Positions 1 through 7,565 of a stretch of 23,922 nucleotides of DNA are shown piece after piece. Positions within the stretch are counted from its first letter, which is position 1, and each line of letters opens with the position of its first letter. The stretch lies in IMG/VR virus record IMGVR_UViG_3300047319_000560, positions 1-23,922 of that record. The stretch is one strand, 5' to 3'. The position numbers were made by a program, and so were the translations under genes. This stretch comes from a virus. The notes below the pieces were generated by a model. It did no database searches, was not told the origin of the DNA, and saw only the letters and a program-made list of their open reading frames with translations.

Positions 1-135
1 GCTCGACTTGAAGCCGAACTGAGCCACGCTGGTGGACTCGACCGCTTACCAGGTGCTTACCCGAAACGCTGCTTGAGCCGTTTACAGAGGGGAACTCGGC
101 GAAGAACACGTTATTACTAATAGCGAGTTCGCTTA

Positions 136-166
136 GTCGCTCCCTCACGGGAGTGCGGATCGAAAC
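136..166 (+). repeat. Solitary CRISPR-repeat-like unit (type I-C-like), copy 1
   Basis: This 31-nt segment begins GTCGC, forms a stem CTCCC/GGGAG around loop TCAC (140-153, extendable by a G-U and a C-G pair), and ends GGATCGAAAC. That is the architecture of type I-C CRISPR repeats: GTCGC start, short GC stem, and a tail close to GCGTGGATTGAAAC. Here the tail is GTGCGGATCGAAAC, so the bases just after the stem differ. No second copy lies one spacer length away on either side and no cas gene is present, so it is not an array. A related unit occurs at 15539-15567. Resemblance to solitary repeat units of phage RNA anti-CRISPRs is an inference. Confidence 0.5.
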
Positions 167-225
167 AGCGCGACGACTGTATAGTCGCCTCACCCGCTAG
201 GGGGTTAGGGGAGGGCCTGCCAGGG

Positions 226-266
226 GAGGGGTGGGAGGGCCTGGCCGGGGCCCCCTCCCACCCCTC
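226..266 (+). promoter_or_regulatory. Large perfect hairpin before the terminase start
   Basis: The 14 bases at 226-239 (G-rich) are exactly complementary to 253-266 (C-rich), enclosing a 13-nt GC-rich loop that contains GGGGCCCC. No T-tract follows, so it is not a standard intrinsic terminator. It ends 16 nt before the ATG at 283 and would shape translation initiation there. It could instead be part of a packaging or processing site. Confidence 0.6.
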
Positions 267-282
267 TCGGTCGGGACCGGGG

Positions 283-1995
283 ATGGACCGCGACGTCGGT
301 CGGTTCCGGCGCCAACACCCTCCCCACGCGGAGCAGATAAAAACACACCCCACCACGCTGGAGGATTGCTTGCTTTTACCTGACGCCGATTTGCCTGAGG
401 AGGTTGTCTGGGCGCCGCAGCCTGGGCCGCAGGCGGTGCTTTGCAAGTGTCCGGCGCCTGAGATCTTCTTCGGCGGCTCGAGGGGTGGCGGCAAGACCGA
501 TGGCGTGCTGGGCCGTTGGGCGGCGAAGGAGGCGCAGTGGGGCCCGAATTTCAACGCCATGATGTTCCGGCGGACGACGGTGTCGTCGACTGATGCGATT
601 GACCGCTCGAAGGAGATTTACCGGCCATTGGGTGGGGTGTTCAACGAGTCGAAGCTGACCTGGCGGCTGCCGCATGGTGGGCGGGCTGGGTTTGGCTATC
701 TCGACTCGATCGACGACGCGGGCGAGTATCAGGGCCGGAATTTGACTGACGCCTGGATCGAGGAGGCTGGGCAGTATCCATCACCTGAGCCGATCTTCCG
801 GCTGTTTGGGGCGCTGCGTTCGTCGGCCGGCGTGCCGGTGCAGATTATCCTGACGGGCAATCCTGGCGGCCCTGGCCAGACCTGGATTCGCGAGCGTTAC
901 GAGATGGTGCCGTTTCCGAGGTGGACGCGCATTCTGGTGAAGGATCTGCCGAACGGCACGACGCACCAGGTCGCGGTGATCCCGTCGCGGCTGCTCGACA
1001 ACCAGATTTTGATGCAGCGCGATCCTGGCTATGCGTCGCGGCTGACCATGGTCGGCAACCCGGCTCTGGTGCGGGCTTGGCTGGAGGGCGATTGGAATGC
1101 CATTGAGGGTGCCTTTTTCGCCGAATGGAACGAGGCGCGCCATGTGGTGGCGCCTTTCGAGGTGCCGGAGCACTGGCTCAAGTTCCGCTCGATGGATTGG
1201 GGCTCGGCTTCGCCGTTTTCGGTTGGCTGGTGGGCCGTTGCCTCAGATGACTACACCCTCCCTCAATTATCGGCGGGCCTGGGGAGAGGACTCGGAGGAG
1301 TTTGTGGGCTGGGAGCAGGCCTACCGCCGGGAGGGGTTGACCGAGGACGAGATCGACCTGGTAGAGGCGCACCTGCGGGAGGAGCAGCGGCTGCGCTTCA
1401 GGCAGGCCCTCGCCGCTATATCCCGCGCGGTGCGCTCATCCGTTATCGTGAGTGGTATGGGGCTGCGAAAATTGGGGAGACGTGGGTCGGGTTGAAGCTG
1501 CCGAATGAGTTGATTGGCGCCGGCATCGTCGAGCGCGAGAAGGAGGAGCGTGTTGCCTACGGCGTGCTCGACCCGTCGTGCTTCAACCAATCGGGTGGGC
1601 CTTCGATTTACGAGCAGATGCGGCAAGGCGCCCGCCAGGCTGGCGGCTCGCTGATCTTTCGCGAGGCCGACAACACCCGCGCCCCCAAGCGCGGCGCCAT
1701 CTCGGGCTGGGGAGCGTTGCGCACCCGCTTGGTCGGGACCGACGAGGCGCCGATGCTGTTCTGCTTCGACACCTGTCGGCATCTCATCAGGACGCTGCCG
1801 CTGATGGAGCATGACCACGACCGGCCCGAGGACATCGACACCGACGCCGAGGACCACGCGGTTGACGAGTGTCGTTATGCCTGTCTGTCGCGGCCTTGGG
1901 TCAAGCCGTTGCCGAGGGTCGAGAAGCCGGTCGGCATGAAGGGTTACTCGGTGTCGAAGCCGACGCGCGAGCGTCTCAACGTGACGGATATGTGA
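283..1995 (+). CDS. terL: Phage terminase large subunit, with an out-of-phase internal insert
   Basis: This is the ATPase-nuclease motor that packages DNA through the portal. Visible motifs, numbered from the ATG at 283, are a Walker A GSRGGGKT (about 65-72), a Walker B-like TDAWIEEA with the likely catalytic Glu160, a coupling motif LTGNPGG (190-196), and an RNase H-like nuclease with acidic residues at D305 (MDWGSA), D430 (LDPS) and D524/D528 (EDHAVDE). Residues about 328-376 do not look like native protein: that segment has good codon usage only in the +2 frame (see findings). The start is uncertain. The ATG at 283 lacks a clear Shine-Dalgarno sequence, whereas a TTG at 370 lies 5 nt after GGAGG and would give a more family-like N-terminus. 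The gene overlaps the next start as TGATG. Confidence 0.92.
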   Translation: MDRDVGRFRRQHPPHAEQIKTHPTTLEDCLLLPDADLPEEVVWAPQPGPQAVLCKCPAPEIFFGGSRGGGKTDGVLGRWAAKEAQWGPNFNAMMFRRTTVSSTDAIDRSKEIYRPLGGVFNESKLTWRLPHGGRAGFGYLDSIDDAGEYQGRNLTDAWIEEAGQYPSPEPIFRLFGALRSSAGVPVQIILTGNPGGPGQTWIRERYEMVPFPRWTRILVKDLPNGTTHQVAVIPSRLLDNQILMQRDPGYASRLTMVGNPALVRAWLEGDWNAIEGAFFAEWNEARHVVAPFEVPEHWLKFRSMDWGSASPFSVGWWAVASDDYTLPQLSAGLGRGLGGVCGLGAGLPPGGVDRGRDRPGRGAPAGGAAAALQAGPRRYIPRGALIRYREWYGAAKIGETWVGLKLPNELIGAGIVEREKEERVAYGVLDPSCFNQSGGPSIYEQMRQGARQAGGSLIFREADNTRAPKRGAISGWGALRTRLVGTDEAPMLFCFDTCRHLIRTLPLMEHDHDRPEDIDTDAEDHAVDECRYACLSRPWVKPLPRVEKPVGMKGYSVSKPTRERLNVTDM

Positions 1996-2087
1996 TGCTG
2001 CTCGACATCGGCTTGGTCGCGGGCGGAATAGCCATCGGCATCTTTCTGGTCTGGCTGCGCATCGTGACCACCAAGACTTATTTCTGA
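1995..2087 (+). CDS. 30-residue single-pass membrane peptide
   Basis: The ATG overlaps the terminase stop (TGATG), which suggests translational coupling. The product has a hydrophobic stretch from about residue 3 to 22 (GLVAGGIAIGIFLVWL), followed by a short polar tail containing R and K and ending TKTYF. This is consistent with one transmembrane helix. No family is recognised. Small membrane proteins in phage operons can be holin- or spanin-like or affect superinfection, but nothing here selects among these. Support comes from the exact fit between neighbours (the next start is at 2089) and from the hydrophobic pattern. It is short enough to be missed by automatic calling. Confidence 0.6.
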   Translation: MLLDIGLVAGGIAIGIFLVWLRIVTTKTYF

Positions 2088-2088
2088 G

Positions 2089-2292
2089 ATGCTCAACTGG
2101 GGCATGAAGCCGGTGCCTGGCCCGCACGCGCCGCTGTCCAAGGCCGAGTGCTGCCTGCTGACCGAGGCCGAGGGGCGCACGGTCGTCTTGATCACCGACC
2201 ATCAGATCCATTCTGTCGACAAGGACGGCAAGCCTTGGGTGCAGTGGCGCCCTGACCCGCGTTTTCCGCCCAGCCCAGCAGTGAGGGGTTGA
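2089..2292 (+). CDS. Small hypothetical phage protein
   Basis: This 67-residue protein starts one base after the preceding stop and ends directly against the portal ATG (TGAATG). It has two Cys in a CC pair (KAECCLL), then a predicted beta-rich stretch (GRTVVLITDHQIHSVD), then a WVQW motif and a proline-rich tail. No membrane segment or catalytic motif is seen and no family is recognised. Its position between terminase and portal, and GC-rich third positions, support a real gene co-expressed with the packaging module. Confidence 0.7.
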   Translation: MLNWGMKPVPGPHAPLSKAECCLLTEAEGRTVVLITDHQIHSVDKDGKPWVQWRPDPRFPPSPAVRG

Positions 2293-4581
2293 ATGCCGCC
2301 TCCGATGCCTGCCAATGTCTTGCCGTTTCCGCGCCAGCCTGGTGGTGTGCTGGGGCTGGGCGGAATGCTGCCGCCGGGCGGTCTCCCTCCTGGATTAGGC
2401 GCCGCGCCATTGCCTCCGGGGCAAGGTGCGCCTCCAGGTATGCCGCCCGGCGGCGGTCAAATGCTTCCTGGGCAACCCGGCATGATGCCGCCGCAGCAGG
2501 GACCGTTGGTGAAGCCGGTGTTCGCGCTGAAGCCGCTCGGCGAGGCGCCGGCCGAGGACGATAAGGAGCCGATCGAGCCGCCCGACGTCGTCGACCTGCG
2601 CCGGCAATTCTCAAACTTCGTGGCGCTCAAGGCCGACGAGATCGCCGAGGCCAAGATCGCCATTGAGTACTATCACGGCAAGCAATTCTCCAAGCAGCAG
2701 CTGAAGGACTTCTTTGCCAGGCGCCAGGCGCCGATCGTGTTCAACCGCGTGCGGCCCAAGATCAACTCGATCGTCGGGGTGCTCAAGAAGATGCGCGGCG
2801 ACCCCAAGGCCTTCGGCCGCAACGCGCCCGACGAGGCCGGCGCCGAGCTGGCGACGCAGTGCGTGCGCTCGGCGCTCGATGCCTGCCATTGGGACACCAA
2901 GGAGTCGGCGCTGCTGGTGATGGGCTGCTGCCACGGCCTCGTCGTGGCCGAGCTGGGGTTACCGCCTGGTGACAAGGGCGATTGCAACCCGGATGTCGCC
3001 CCGGTCGACTCGCGCACCTTCTTTTATGATCCGCGCAGCCTGCAGCACGACCTCTCAGACGCCCGCTACATGGGCACGTCGAAGTTCGTCACCCAGGACG
3101 AGTTCGAGGAACTGTTCCCGCCGCAAGACGGCAAGCCGGGTTGGGACGAGGCCTCGGGCTCGCATGGCGACGACTCGCAGACCGAGTTCGAATACGACAA
3201 GCAATACTTGTGGTCGCAAGGCAAGAATAAGCTGAGACTGGTCGAGCATTGGTATCGGACCAAGGGCGAGTGGCGTTATTGCTTCTATGCCGGCTCGACG
3301 ATACTCGACTACGGCCGCTCGCCTTTCTACGACGAGAAGGGCAAGACCGTCTGTCGCTATATCGGCTTCGTGGTGCAGATCGACGAGGAGGGCGACCATT
3401 ACGGCTTCGTGAGGCACCTGCGCGGGCCGCAGGACACCATGAATTTTGCGAAAATGAAGATGGCCTGGATCGCCAGCGCCAGGCAGCTCAAGGTCGGGCG
3501 AAGCGCTCTTGGTGGAGACGGCCAGGACATCGAGACCAAAAGAACAGAAGCAGCAAGAGCCGATGGCGTCTTGATTTGGGAAGTAGACCCAAATGAAATC
3601 GAAGTCATCACACAAGAAGCTGAGTTCTTAAAACAAGCCCAATTCTACCAGGACGCCAAGCAGGAGATCGACAATTTCGGCCCGAGCCCCGCGCTCGCCG
3701 CCCAAGGCGGCGCGCCGGCCGACGTTTCGGGTCGCTCACTGGCCATGCAGCAGCAGGCCTCGCTCGCCGAGCTCGGGCCGTTCCTCGAGTCGTGGAATGG
3801 CTGGCGCCTGCGCATCTACCGGGCCCTGTTTGTGGCGCAGCAGCGCAACTGGCAGGCCGAGCGCTATCTGCGCGTCACTAAGGACCAGCAGACGGTGCAG
3901 TATGTCCAGGTCAACGGCATCGGTCTCGACGAGTATGGCCGGCCGATCCTGGTCAACGCCATTGGCAACCTCGACGTCGAGATCCTGATGGACGAGGGCC
4001 CGAACACCGCCAACGTCATGGGTGACTCGTTCGACCTGATGAGCGCTCTGGCCCTCAAGGGCATGCCGATCCCGCCGCCGGCCTTGATCGAGCTGTCGCC
4101 GCTGCCGCGCTCGGAGAAGGACAAGTTGAACGCGCTGATGAACCAGCAAGACCCGGCCAAGGTTCAGATGCAGCAGGCCACCATCGACAAGACCAAGTCG
4201 GAGGGCACCAAGAACATGGCCCAGGCGCAGGCGGCGGTGATCGACGCCAAGCGCAAGGCCGCCATGACCGGTCCGGACGCGGCGCTCAGCCAGGCCACGG
4301 CCGTGCACAAGCTGAGCCTCGCTCATCACGAGGTCGGCAAGGCGCACGCCACGCAGACCGGCGCCGCGATCGACGCCATGCAAGCCCTCAACCCGCAGCC
4401 GAGCGGCGACACTGCGGGTGGAGACGGGGGCCCGTCTGGTTCCCAAGCCGCACCAGGCGGGCCTCCGGTATCTGGGCCGCCTGTCCCTGGCGGGCCACCC
4501 GTGCAGGCCCCTGACGGGCATTTCTACGTGCACGCGCCGCACGCCGGCGGCAACTACCAGCGGGTGCTGGTGAGGCCTTGA
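2293..4581 (+). CDS. P22-like portal protein
   Basis: This 762-residue protein is the probable dodecameric portal at the capsid vertex through which DNA is packaged and ejected; P22 gp1 is of similar length (about 725). The first ~75 residues are a Pro/Gly/Met-rich low-complexity leader. The folded part begins around LRRQFSNFVALKADEI and includes the core pattern FFARRQAPIVFNRVRPKINS, a later SGRSLAMQQQASLAELGPF segment, and the helical stem and crown region. Residues about 640-690 are helical and Lys/Ala/Gln-rich, and the tail is Gly/Pro-rich. Codons for residues about 413-452 are strikingly richer in A and T than the rest (see findings). It lies in the conventional place after terL. Confidence 0.9.
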   Translation: MPPPMPANVLPFPRQPGGVLGLGGMLPPGGLPPGLGAAPLPPGQGAPPGMPPGGGQMLPGQPGMMPPQQGPLVKPVFALKPLGEAPAEDDKEPIEPPDVVDLRRQFSNFVALKADEIAEAKIAIEYYHGKQFSKQQLKDFFARRQAPIVFNRVRPKINSIVGVLKKMRGDPKAFGRNAPDEAGAELATQCVRSALDACHWDTKESALLVMGCCHGLVVAELGLPPGDKGDCNPDVAPVDSRTFFYDPRSLQHDLSDARYMGTSKFVTQDEFEELFPPQDGKPGWDEASGSHGDDSQTEFEYDKQYLWSQGKNKLRLVEHWYRTKGEWRYCFYAGSTILDYGRSPFYDEKGKTVCRYIGFVVQIDEEGDHYGFVRHLRGPQDTMNFAKMKMAWIASARQLKVGRSALGGDGQDIETKRTEAARADGVLIWEVDPNEIEVITQEAEFLKQAQFYQDAKQEIDNFGPSPALAAQGGAPADVSGRSLAMQQQASLAELGPFLESWNGWRLRIYRALFVAQQRNWQAERYLRVTKDQQTVQYVQVNGIGLDEYGRPILVNAIGNLDVEILMDEGPNTANVMGDSFDLMSALALKGMPIPPPALIELSPLPRSEKDKLNALMNQQDPAKVQMQQATIDKTKSEGTKNMAQAQAAVIDAKRKAAMTGPDAALSQATAVHKLSLAHHEVGKAHATQTGAAIDAMQALNPQPSGDTAGGDGGPSGSQAAPGGPPVSGPPVPGGPPVQAPDGHFYVHAPHAGGNYQRVLVRP

Positions 4582-4590
4582 GGTGACGCC

Positions 4591-4806
4591 ATGATCGCCA
4601 TCGCCATCGAAGTGCTGTGGCTCCTGATCGGGGCCATCTGTTTGGCCGGCGTCATCTGGCTCGTGCTCTACGGGATCAATCACTTCATCACCGAGATCCC
4701 GCCAAGGATCGAGCAGGGCATCTGGTTCATCGTGCTCTTGCTCATCATTATCGGCGCCCTGACCCTGCTCGCGGGAGGCAGTCTTCGACCGGCGTTCATC
4801 CGTTAG
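4591..4806 (+). CDS. Small two-helix membrane protein, possible holin
   Basis: This 71-residue protein follows a strong Shine-Dalgarno sequence GAGGTGA (4580-4586), which overlaps the portal stop. It has two hydrophobic helices, residues about 5-29 and 46-66, separated by a short amphipathic segment (INHFITEIPPRIEQG), and a short tail ending RPAFIR. Size and topology fit small phage holins, and the loop-helix pattern resembles the Pam3-gp28 group of putative phage holins. That resemblance is from memory. Its place between portal and a virion gene, away from a recognisable endolysin, weakens the holin call. It is surely a membrane protein; its function is only suggested. Confidence 0.7.
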   Translation: MIAIAIEVLWLLIGAICLAGVIWLVLYGINHFITEIPPRIEQGIWFIVLLLIIIGALTLLAGGSLRPAFIR

Positions 4807-4866
4807 CCAGGTGCCGGATCGTGTGGTCATCCCGCCCGCGCCGCCTGACATCTGCGAGGGGTGCTG

Positions 4867-7290
4867 ATGGCCGAATATGCGCTGCAGCCGGTCGGGCATG
4901 ACCCTTATGCCCAGGCGCTGGAGCCGGTCGCGCACGATCCCTGGTTCGCGCCGCATGCGCACGAGCCGCTGATCGTCCCGGTGCAGGCGCGCCCCTCGAC
5001 GGCGCCGGCGCCGATCGCGCCCGACATGGCGCCGGCACCGGAACGTTCTCCGAACCTGCAGCCGGCCGCTGCAGGTTCTGGAAATGATCTGGCAAGCTCT
5101 GATCTGGGTGGACTCGCCGACACCTGGTTTCCGCCGCGTCCCGCCGGGTCGCCCTTCAACGTGCCGGACCCGCTGGCGACGCCGACTGCGCAGCGAGCCC
5201 AGGAGCGTATGGCGGCCGCGCCGCTGCAGGTGGGCACGCCAGGCGCCGACGATGCCTTCCTGCAGCATGAGCCGGGCCAGCCCTTCTGGCCCTACGCGCA
5301 GTCGGCGCAGGACATGAGCTTCCAGCAGGCCTTGCAGGCGGCCGGCGGCGGCCCCGAGTTCCCGGCCATGCCGGCGCCGGCGGCGCCTCAGGCCATGCCG
5401 ACCTGGCAAGACCCGGCGACGGTCGAGGCTTCGGTCGGGCCGCAGCCGCCAGACTGGCAGAAGGGATTGGAGGCGTCCTTGCGCCAGGCGGCGCCGCCAG
5501 GCTCGGGGCTGGCGCAGACCGCGGGCGCCATCCCGAGTCTTGTCGGCATGACGCCGGCCGGCTCAATCGCCGATGTCGGCCAGAGCTGGAGCCGGGGCGA
5601 CCTCGCGGGCGCCGGTCTGGCGGCCTTGGGAGCGCTGCCAGGCGTCGGGGCGGGCGAGAGGGTCGCCGGCAAGGCGATGACGGCGGCCGAGAAGCTTGCC
5701 GCCAGGCGCGAGGCTGCGGGTCTTGGTAAGACCTTGGAGGCGCCGGGCGCCAATGCGCTGCCGCAGGCAGCTGAAGGCCTGGGCGCGAGCCTGGCGCCTA
5801 ACGAGGTGCCCGGCATCGGCCGCCTCGGGATCGGCGGTAATCGCCCGCCGGTCGACCGCTCGGTGCCGCTGCTGCGGCAAGAGAACCCGTTCTCGCCGCA
5901 TCTCGACGACATGCACCCCGACGAGGCGGCGCTGACGGTCAACGACATCCTGCACCCAGACACGCCGGCCCCCTACAAGCCGCGCAAGCGCGATGTTGAG
6001 ACGATCGGTGCGGAGCTGGATCAGCGTGCCCAGGACGCCCTGCGGCAGATGGGGGTCAAGGGTGGTCGCATCGTTGGCCCCGACCCTGTGACCAGCCAGA
6101 TCATGGCCAACAGCAAGCCTGGTCAGCCGCTCGGCTCGCTCGGCAACACCGACGAGCTGCTCGCTCGCAACCTCGCCTCGGAGGCCAGGGAGGCGATGCG
6201 GCGCGGCGGCTTCACCTCGGTCGACTGGTATTCGAAGAAGTTTCAGGACGCGATGGCTATCGCGTCGACCATGCATCCGGAGATCGCCACAGATCCGCAC
6301 GCGGCGACGGCTTACCGGGCGGCGCTCGCCATCACCAGCCAGGGCGAGACGGTGCCCTCGAATGTGAAGCTTGCTGACGAGGTTTACAGTCGCTTCAAGG
6401 CGAATGGCGGTCGCTTCGACGCGGCGGACATCGAGGCCAAGGCCAAGAACGGGCCGGCCATGAGGACGAACCTTGGCAAGATCAACGATCTGCTCGACGC
6501 CATGGGTCCCGAGGGCGTGACCGAGCTGCTGAGCGCGCAGCGTCCCGTGAGGGACTGGAACAAGATGGGTTACAAGATCGAGGGCGAGAACGCCGACACC
6601 CTCGTGCATGGCTCGGCCATTCTGGGGCCCAAGATCGGGGGTGGTTTTTACCAGAACCTCTCCGGGAATTTCGATCCCACGACCTTCGACTTGTGGTGGA
6701 TGCGCAAGTTTGGGCGCACGACCGGTAACCTTATCGGGCTTCGCGACACCGTGAAGCAGCGAGCCAGGCTGGAGGCGGAGCTGGCGTCGGCAGCCGGCAA
6801 CACGAGCTTGCCGCCAGAGATCCAAGCCCTTGCGGCCAAGTCGGTGCCAAAAACGGCGCCGGCGCTCTTCCAGCGCGCGGCCGACGTCGCGGCGGCGCAT
6901 GAGCGCCACTACTCGAAGTTCGGGAAGGACTACATCTCGAAGCGCAACCCTGGCGGCCTTTACGAGAAATCCGAGCTTGCCAAGGCTGCCATCGCCTATC
7001 GCGACGCCATTGTCGGCATCAACGAGGCGCCGACCGGCGGCGGTCAGCGCAACTGGATGCGGGCGGTCACCCAGCGGGCGCGGGAGATCCTGGCCGACCA
7101 CGGCATCCACATGACCAACGCGGACCTGCAGGCGACGCTGTGGTATCCAGAAAAGGATCTGTATGCTAAGCTCGGCGGCAAGCCTAGCGAAGGCCTAAAC
7201 GTTGACTATGCAACCGCGCACCGCGACCTCGCCAGGTCGAAGGGGGTTTCAGATGATCGAATACATGGCGCCCTGGCTGGACCAGACTGA
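4867..7290 (+). CDS. Large probable virion-associated protein (DUF7178-like C-terminal region)
   Basis: The ATG at 4867 is preferred because GAGGGG (4856-4861) lies at good spacing; an in-frame GTG at 4861 sits on the Shine-Dalgarno sequence itself. The product has 807 residues. About the first 330 are Pro/Ala/Gly-rich and low in complexity, typical of flexible virion proteins. From about residue 340 the protein becomes well ordered, with patterns such as FTSVDWYSKKFQDAM, VHGSAILGPKIGGGFYQNLSG and FDLWWMRKFGRTTGN. These recall a domain of unknown function (DUF7178 as remembered) found in large internal or structural proteins of podoviruses. A role as an internal or injected virion protein is inferred from position and composition; no catalytic motif is assigned. 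Confidence 0.75.
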   Translation: MAEYALQPVGHDPYAQALEPVAHDPWFAPHAHEPLIVPVQARPSTAPAPIAPDMAPAPERSPNLQPAAAGSGNDLASSDLGGLADTWFPPRPAGSPFNVPDPLATPTAQRAQERMAAAPLQVGTPGADDAFLQHEPGQPFWPYAQSAQDMSFQQALQAAGGGPEFPAMPAPAAPQAMPTWQDPATVEASVGPQPPDWQKGLEASLRQAAPPGSGLAQTAGAIPSLVGMTPAGSIADVGQSWSRGDLAGAGLAALGALPGVGAGERVAGKAMTAAEKLAARREAAGLGKTLEAPGANALPQAAEGLGASLAPNEVPGIGRLGIGGNRPPVDRSVPLLRQENPFSPHLDDMHPDEAALTVNDILHPDTPAPYKPRKRDVETIGAELDQRAQDALRQMGVKGGRIVGPDPVTSQIMANSKPGQPLGSLGNTDELLARNLASEAREAMRRGGFTSVDWYSKKFQDAMAIASTMHPEIATDPHAATAYRAALAITSQGETVPSNVKLADEVYSRFKANGGRFDAADIEAKAKNGPAMRTNLGKINDLLDAMGPEGVTELLSAQRPVRDWNKMGYKIEGENADTLVHGSAILGPKIGGGFYQNLSGNFDPTTFDLWWMRKFGRTTGNLIGLRDTVKQRARLEAELASAAGNTSLPPEIQALAAKSVPKTAPALFQRAADVAAAHERHYSKFGKDYISKRNPGGLYEKSELAKAAIAYRDAIVGINEAPTGGGQRNWMRAVTQRAREILADHGIHMTNADLQATLWYPEKDLYAKLGGKPSEGLNVDYATAHRDLARSKGVSDDRIHGALAGPD

Positions 7291-7453
7291 GGACGAGACG
7301 CCGATGCTGACGCCGGCCGAGAGCAAGGCGGCGGCCAAGGCGGCGGCCAAGGCATTTGGCTACGACAGGAAGCCGGCGCCCAAGCCCAACAGTCCCGAGG
7401 AGCAGCGTCGCATCGCCGACGAGGTGCTGCGCATGAAGGACGAGCCGAAATAA
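7253..7453 (+). CDS. Small charged hypothetical protein
   Basis: This 66-residue protein starts inside the 3' end of the preceding gene (38-nt overlap) at the ATG preceded by AGGGGGT (7241-7247). An upstream in-frame ATG at 7202 lacks such a site. The N-terminus is short and acidic (WLDQTEDETP). An Ala/Lys repeat KAAAKAAAKAFGYD follows, then a helical charged tail (SPEEQRRIADEVLRMKDE). No family is recognised. It is the last gene before a terminator and may be a small partner of the upstream virion protein. Confidence 0.7.
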   Translation: MIEYMAPWLDQTEDETPMLTPAESKAAAKAAAKAFGYDRKPAPKPNSPEEQRRIADEVLRMKDEPK

Positions 7454-7521
7454 GGCATCATTCTCGGCCGCACCAGGAGCGCCGCCAATAGGCCACCGCT
7501 GAGCCTCTAATCAGCGCAATC

Positions 7522-7547
7522 AAGCCGGCCCCTGTGGCCGGCTTTTT
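7522..7547 (+). terminator. Rho-independent terminator
   Basis: The stem GCCGGCC (7524-7530) pairs with GGCCGGC (7536-7542) around loop CCTGT and is followed by TTTTT (7543-7547). The flanking AA before the stem can pair with the first Ts. It closes the packaging block and separates it from the PEP-CTERM gene. Confidence 0.88.
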
Positions 7548-7565
7548 CATGGGAAAGAACGGCAA

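Larger units (their letters stand above)
1..282. other. Structured non-coding leader upstream of the large terminase
   Basis: No convincing gene is visible here. One frame is open from the window edge to a TAA at 118-120 (39 codons), but its third positions are not GC-rich like the true genes, so it is only a weak candidate for the end of an upstream gene such as a small terminase. The rest holds stacked RNA-structure potential: a CRISPR-repeat-like hairpin (136-166), a small hairpin CGACT/AGTCG with loop GTAT (174-187), and a 14-bp G-rich/C-rich hairpin (226-266) just before the terminase start. A region in front of a terminase may also hold a packaging site, but nothing in the sequence demonstrates this. 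Confidence 0.5.

Noticed and set aside
40-67. Possible third CRISPR-like repeat ending CCGAAAC upstream of the first unit
   Set aside because: Only the final GAAAC and a few scattered bases match, no GC stem is formed, and the distance to the unit at 136-166 (99 nt end to end) is not one repeat plus spacer.
1-120. Partial gene at the window edge (39 open codons containing ARLEAEL)
   Set aside because: Third positions are not GC-biased, and the brief ARLEAEL match to the protein encoded at 4867-7290 is too short to mean anything. It is left as an unproven possibility in the leader entry.
81-121. Sigma-70-like promoter (TTTACA with AT-rich TTATTACTAAT)
   Set aside because: The spacing between the two elements is about 25 nt, too long for a standard promoter, and no better pair was found.
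183-207. Degenerate repeat GTCGCCTCACCCGC after the first CRISPR-like unit, hinting at a mini-array
   Set aside because: It lacks the GGAT-GAAAC tail and would leave a spacer of only about 17 nt.
1247-1495. Frame-2 open reading frame inside the terminase as an independent overlapping gene starting at ATG 1247
   Set aside because: There is no ribosome-binding site before it, and its coding-like codon usage stops near 1410, where frame 1 again carries terminase motifs. It looks like an inserted fragment, not a complete nested gene.
3736-5409. Long minus-strand open frame (557 codons) opposite the portal and following genes
   Set aside because: It is a shadow of GC-rich third positions on the coding strand. 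The product is Arg/Gly/His-rich without recognisable motifs and spans two well-supported plus-strand genes.
5563-7110. Long minus-strand open frame (515 codons) opposite the large virion gene
   Set aside because: It has the same composition artefact, no plausible family and no promoter or ribosome-binding site, and the plus-strand protein has ordered conserved-looking motifs.
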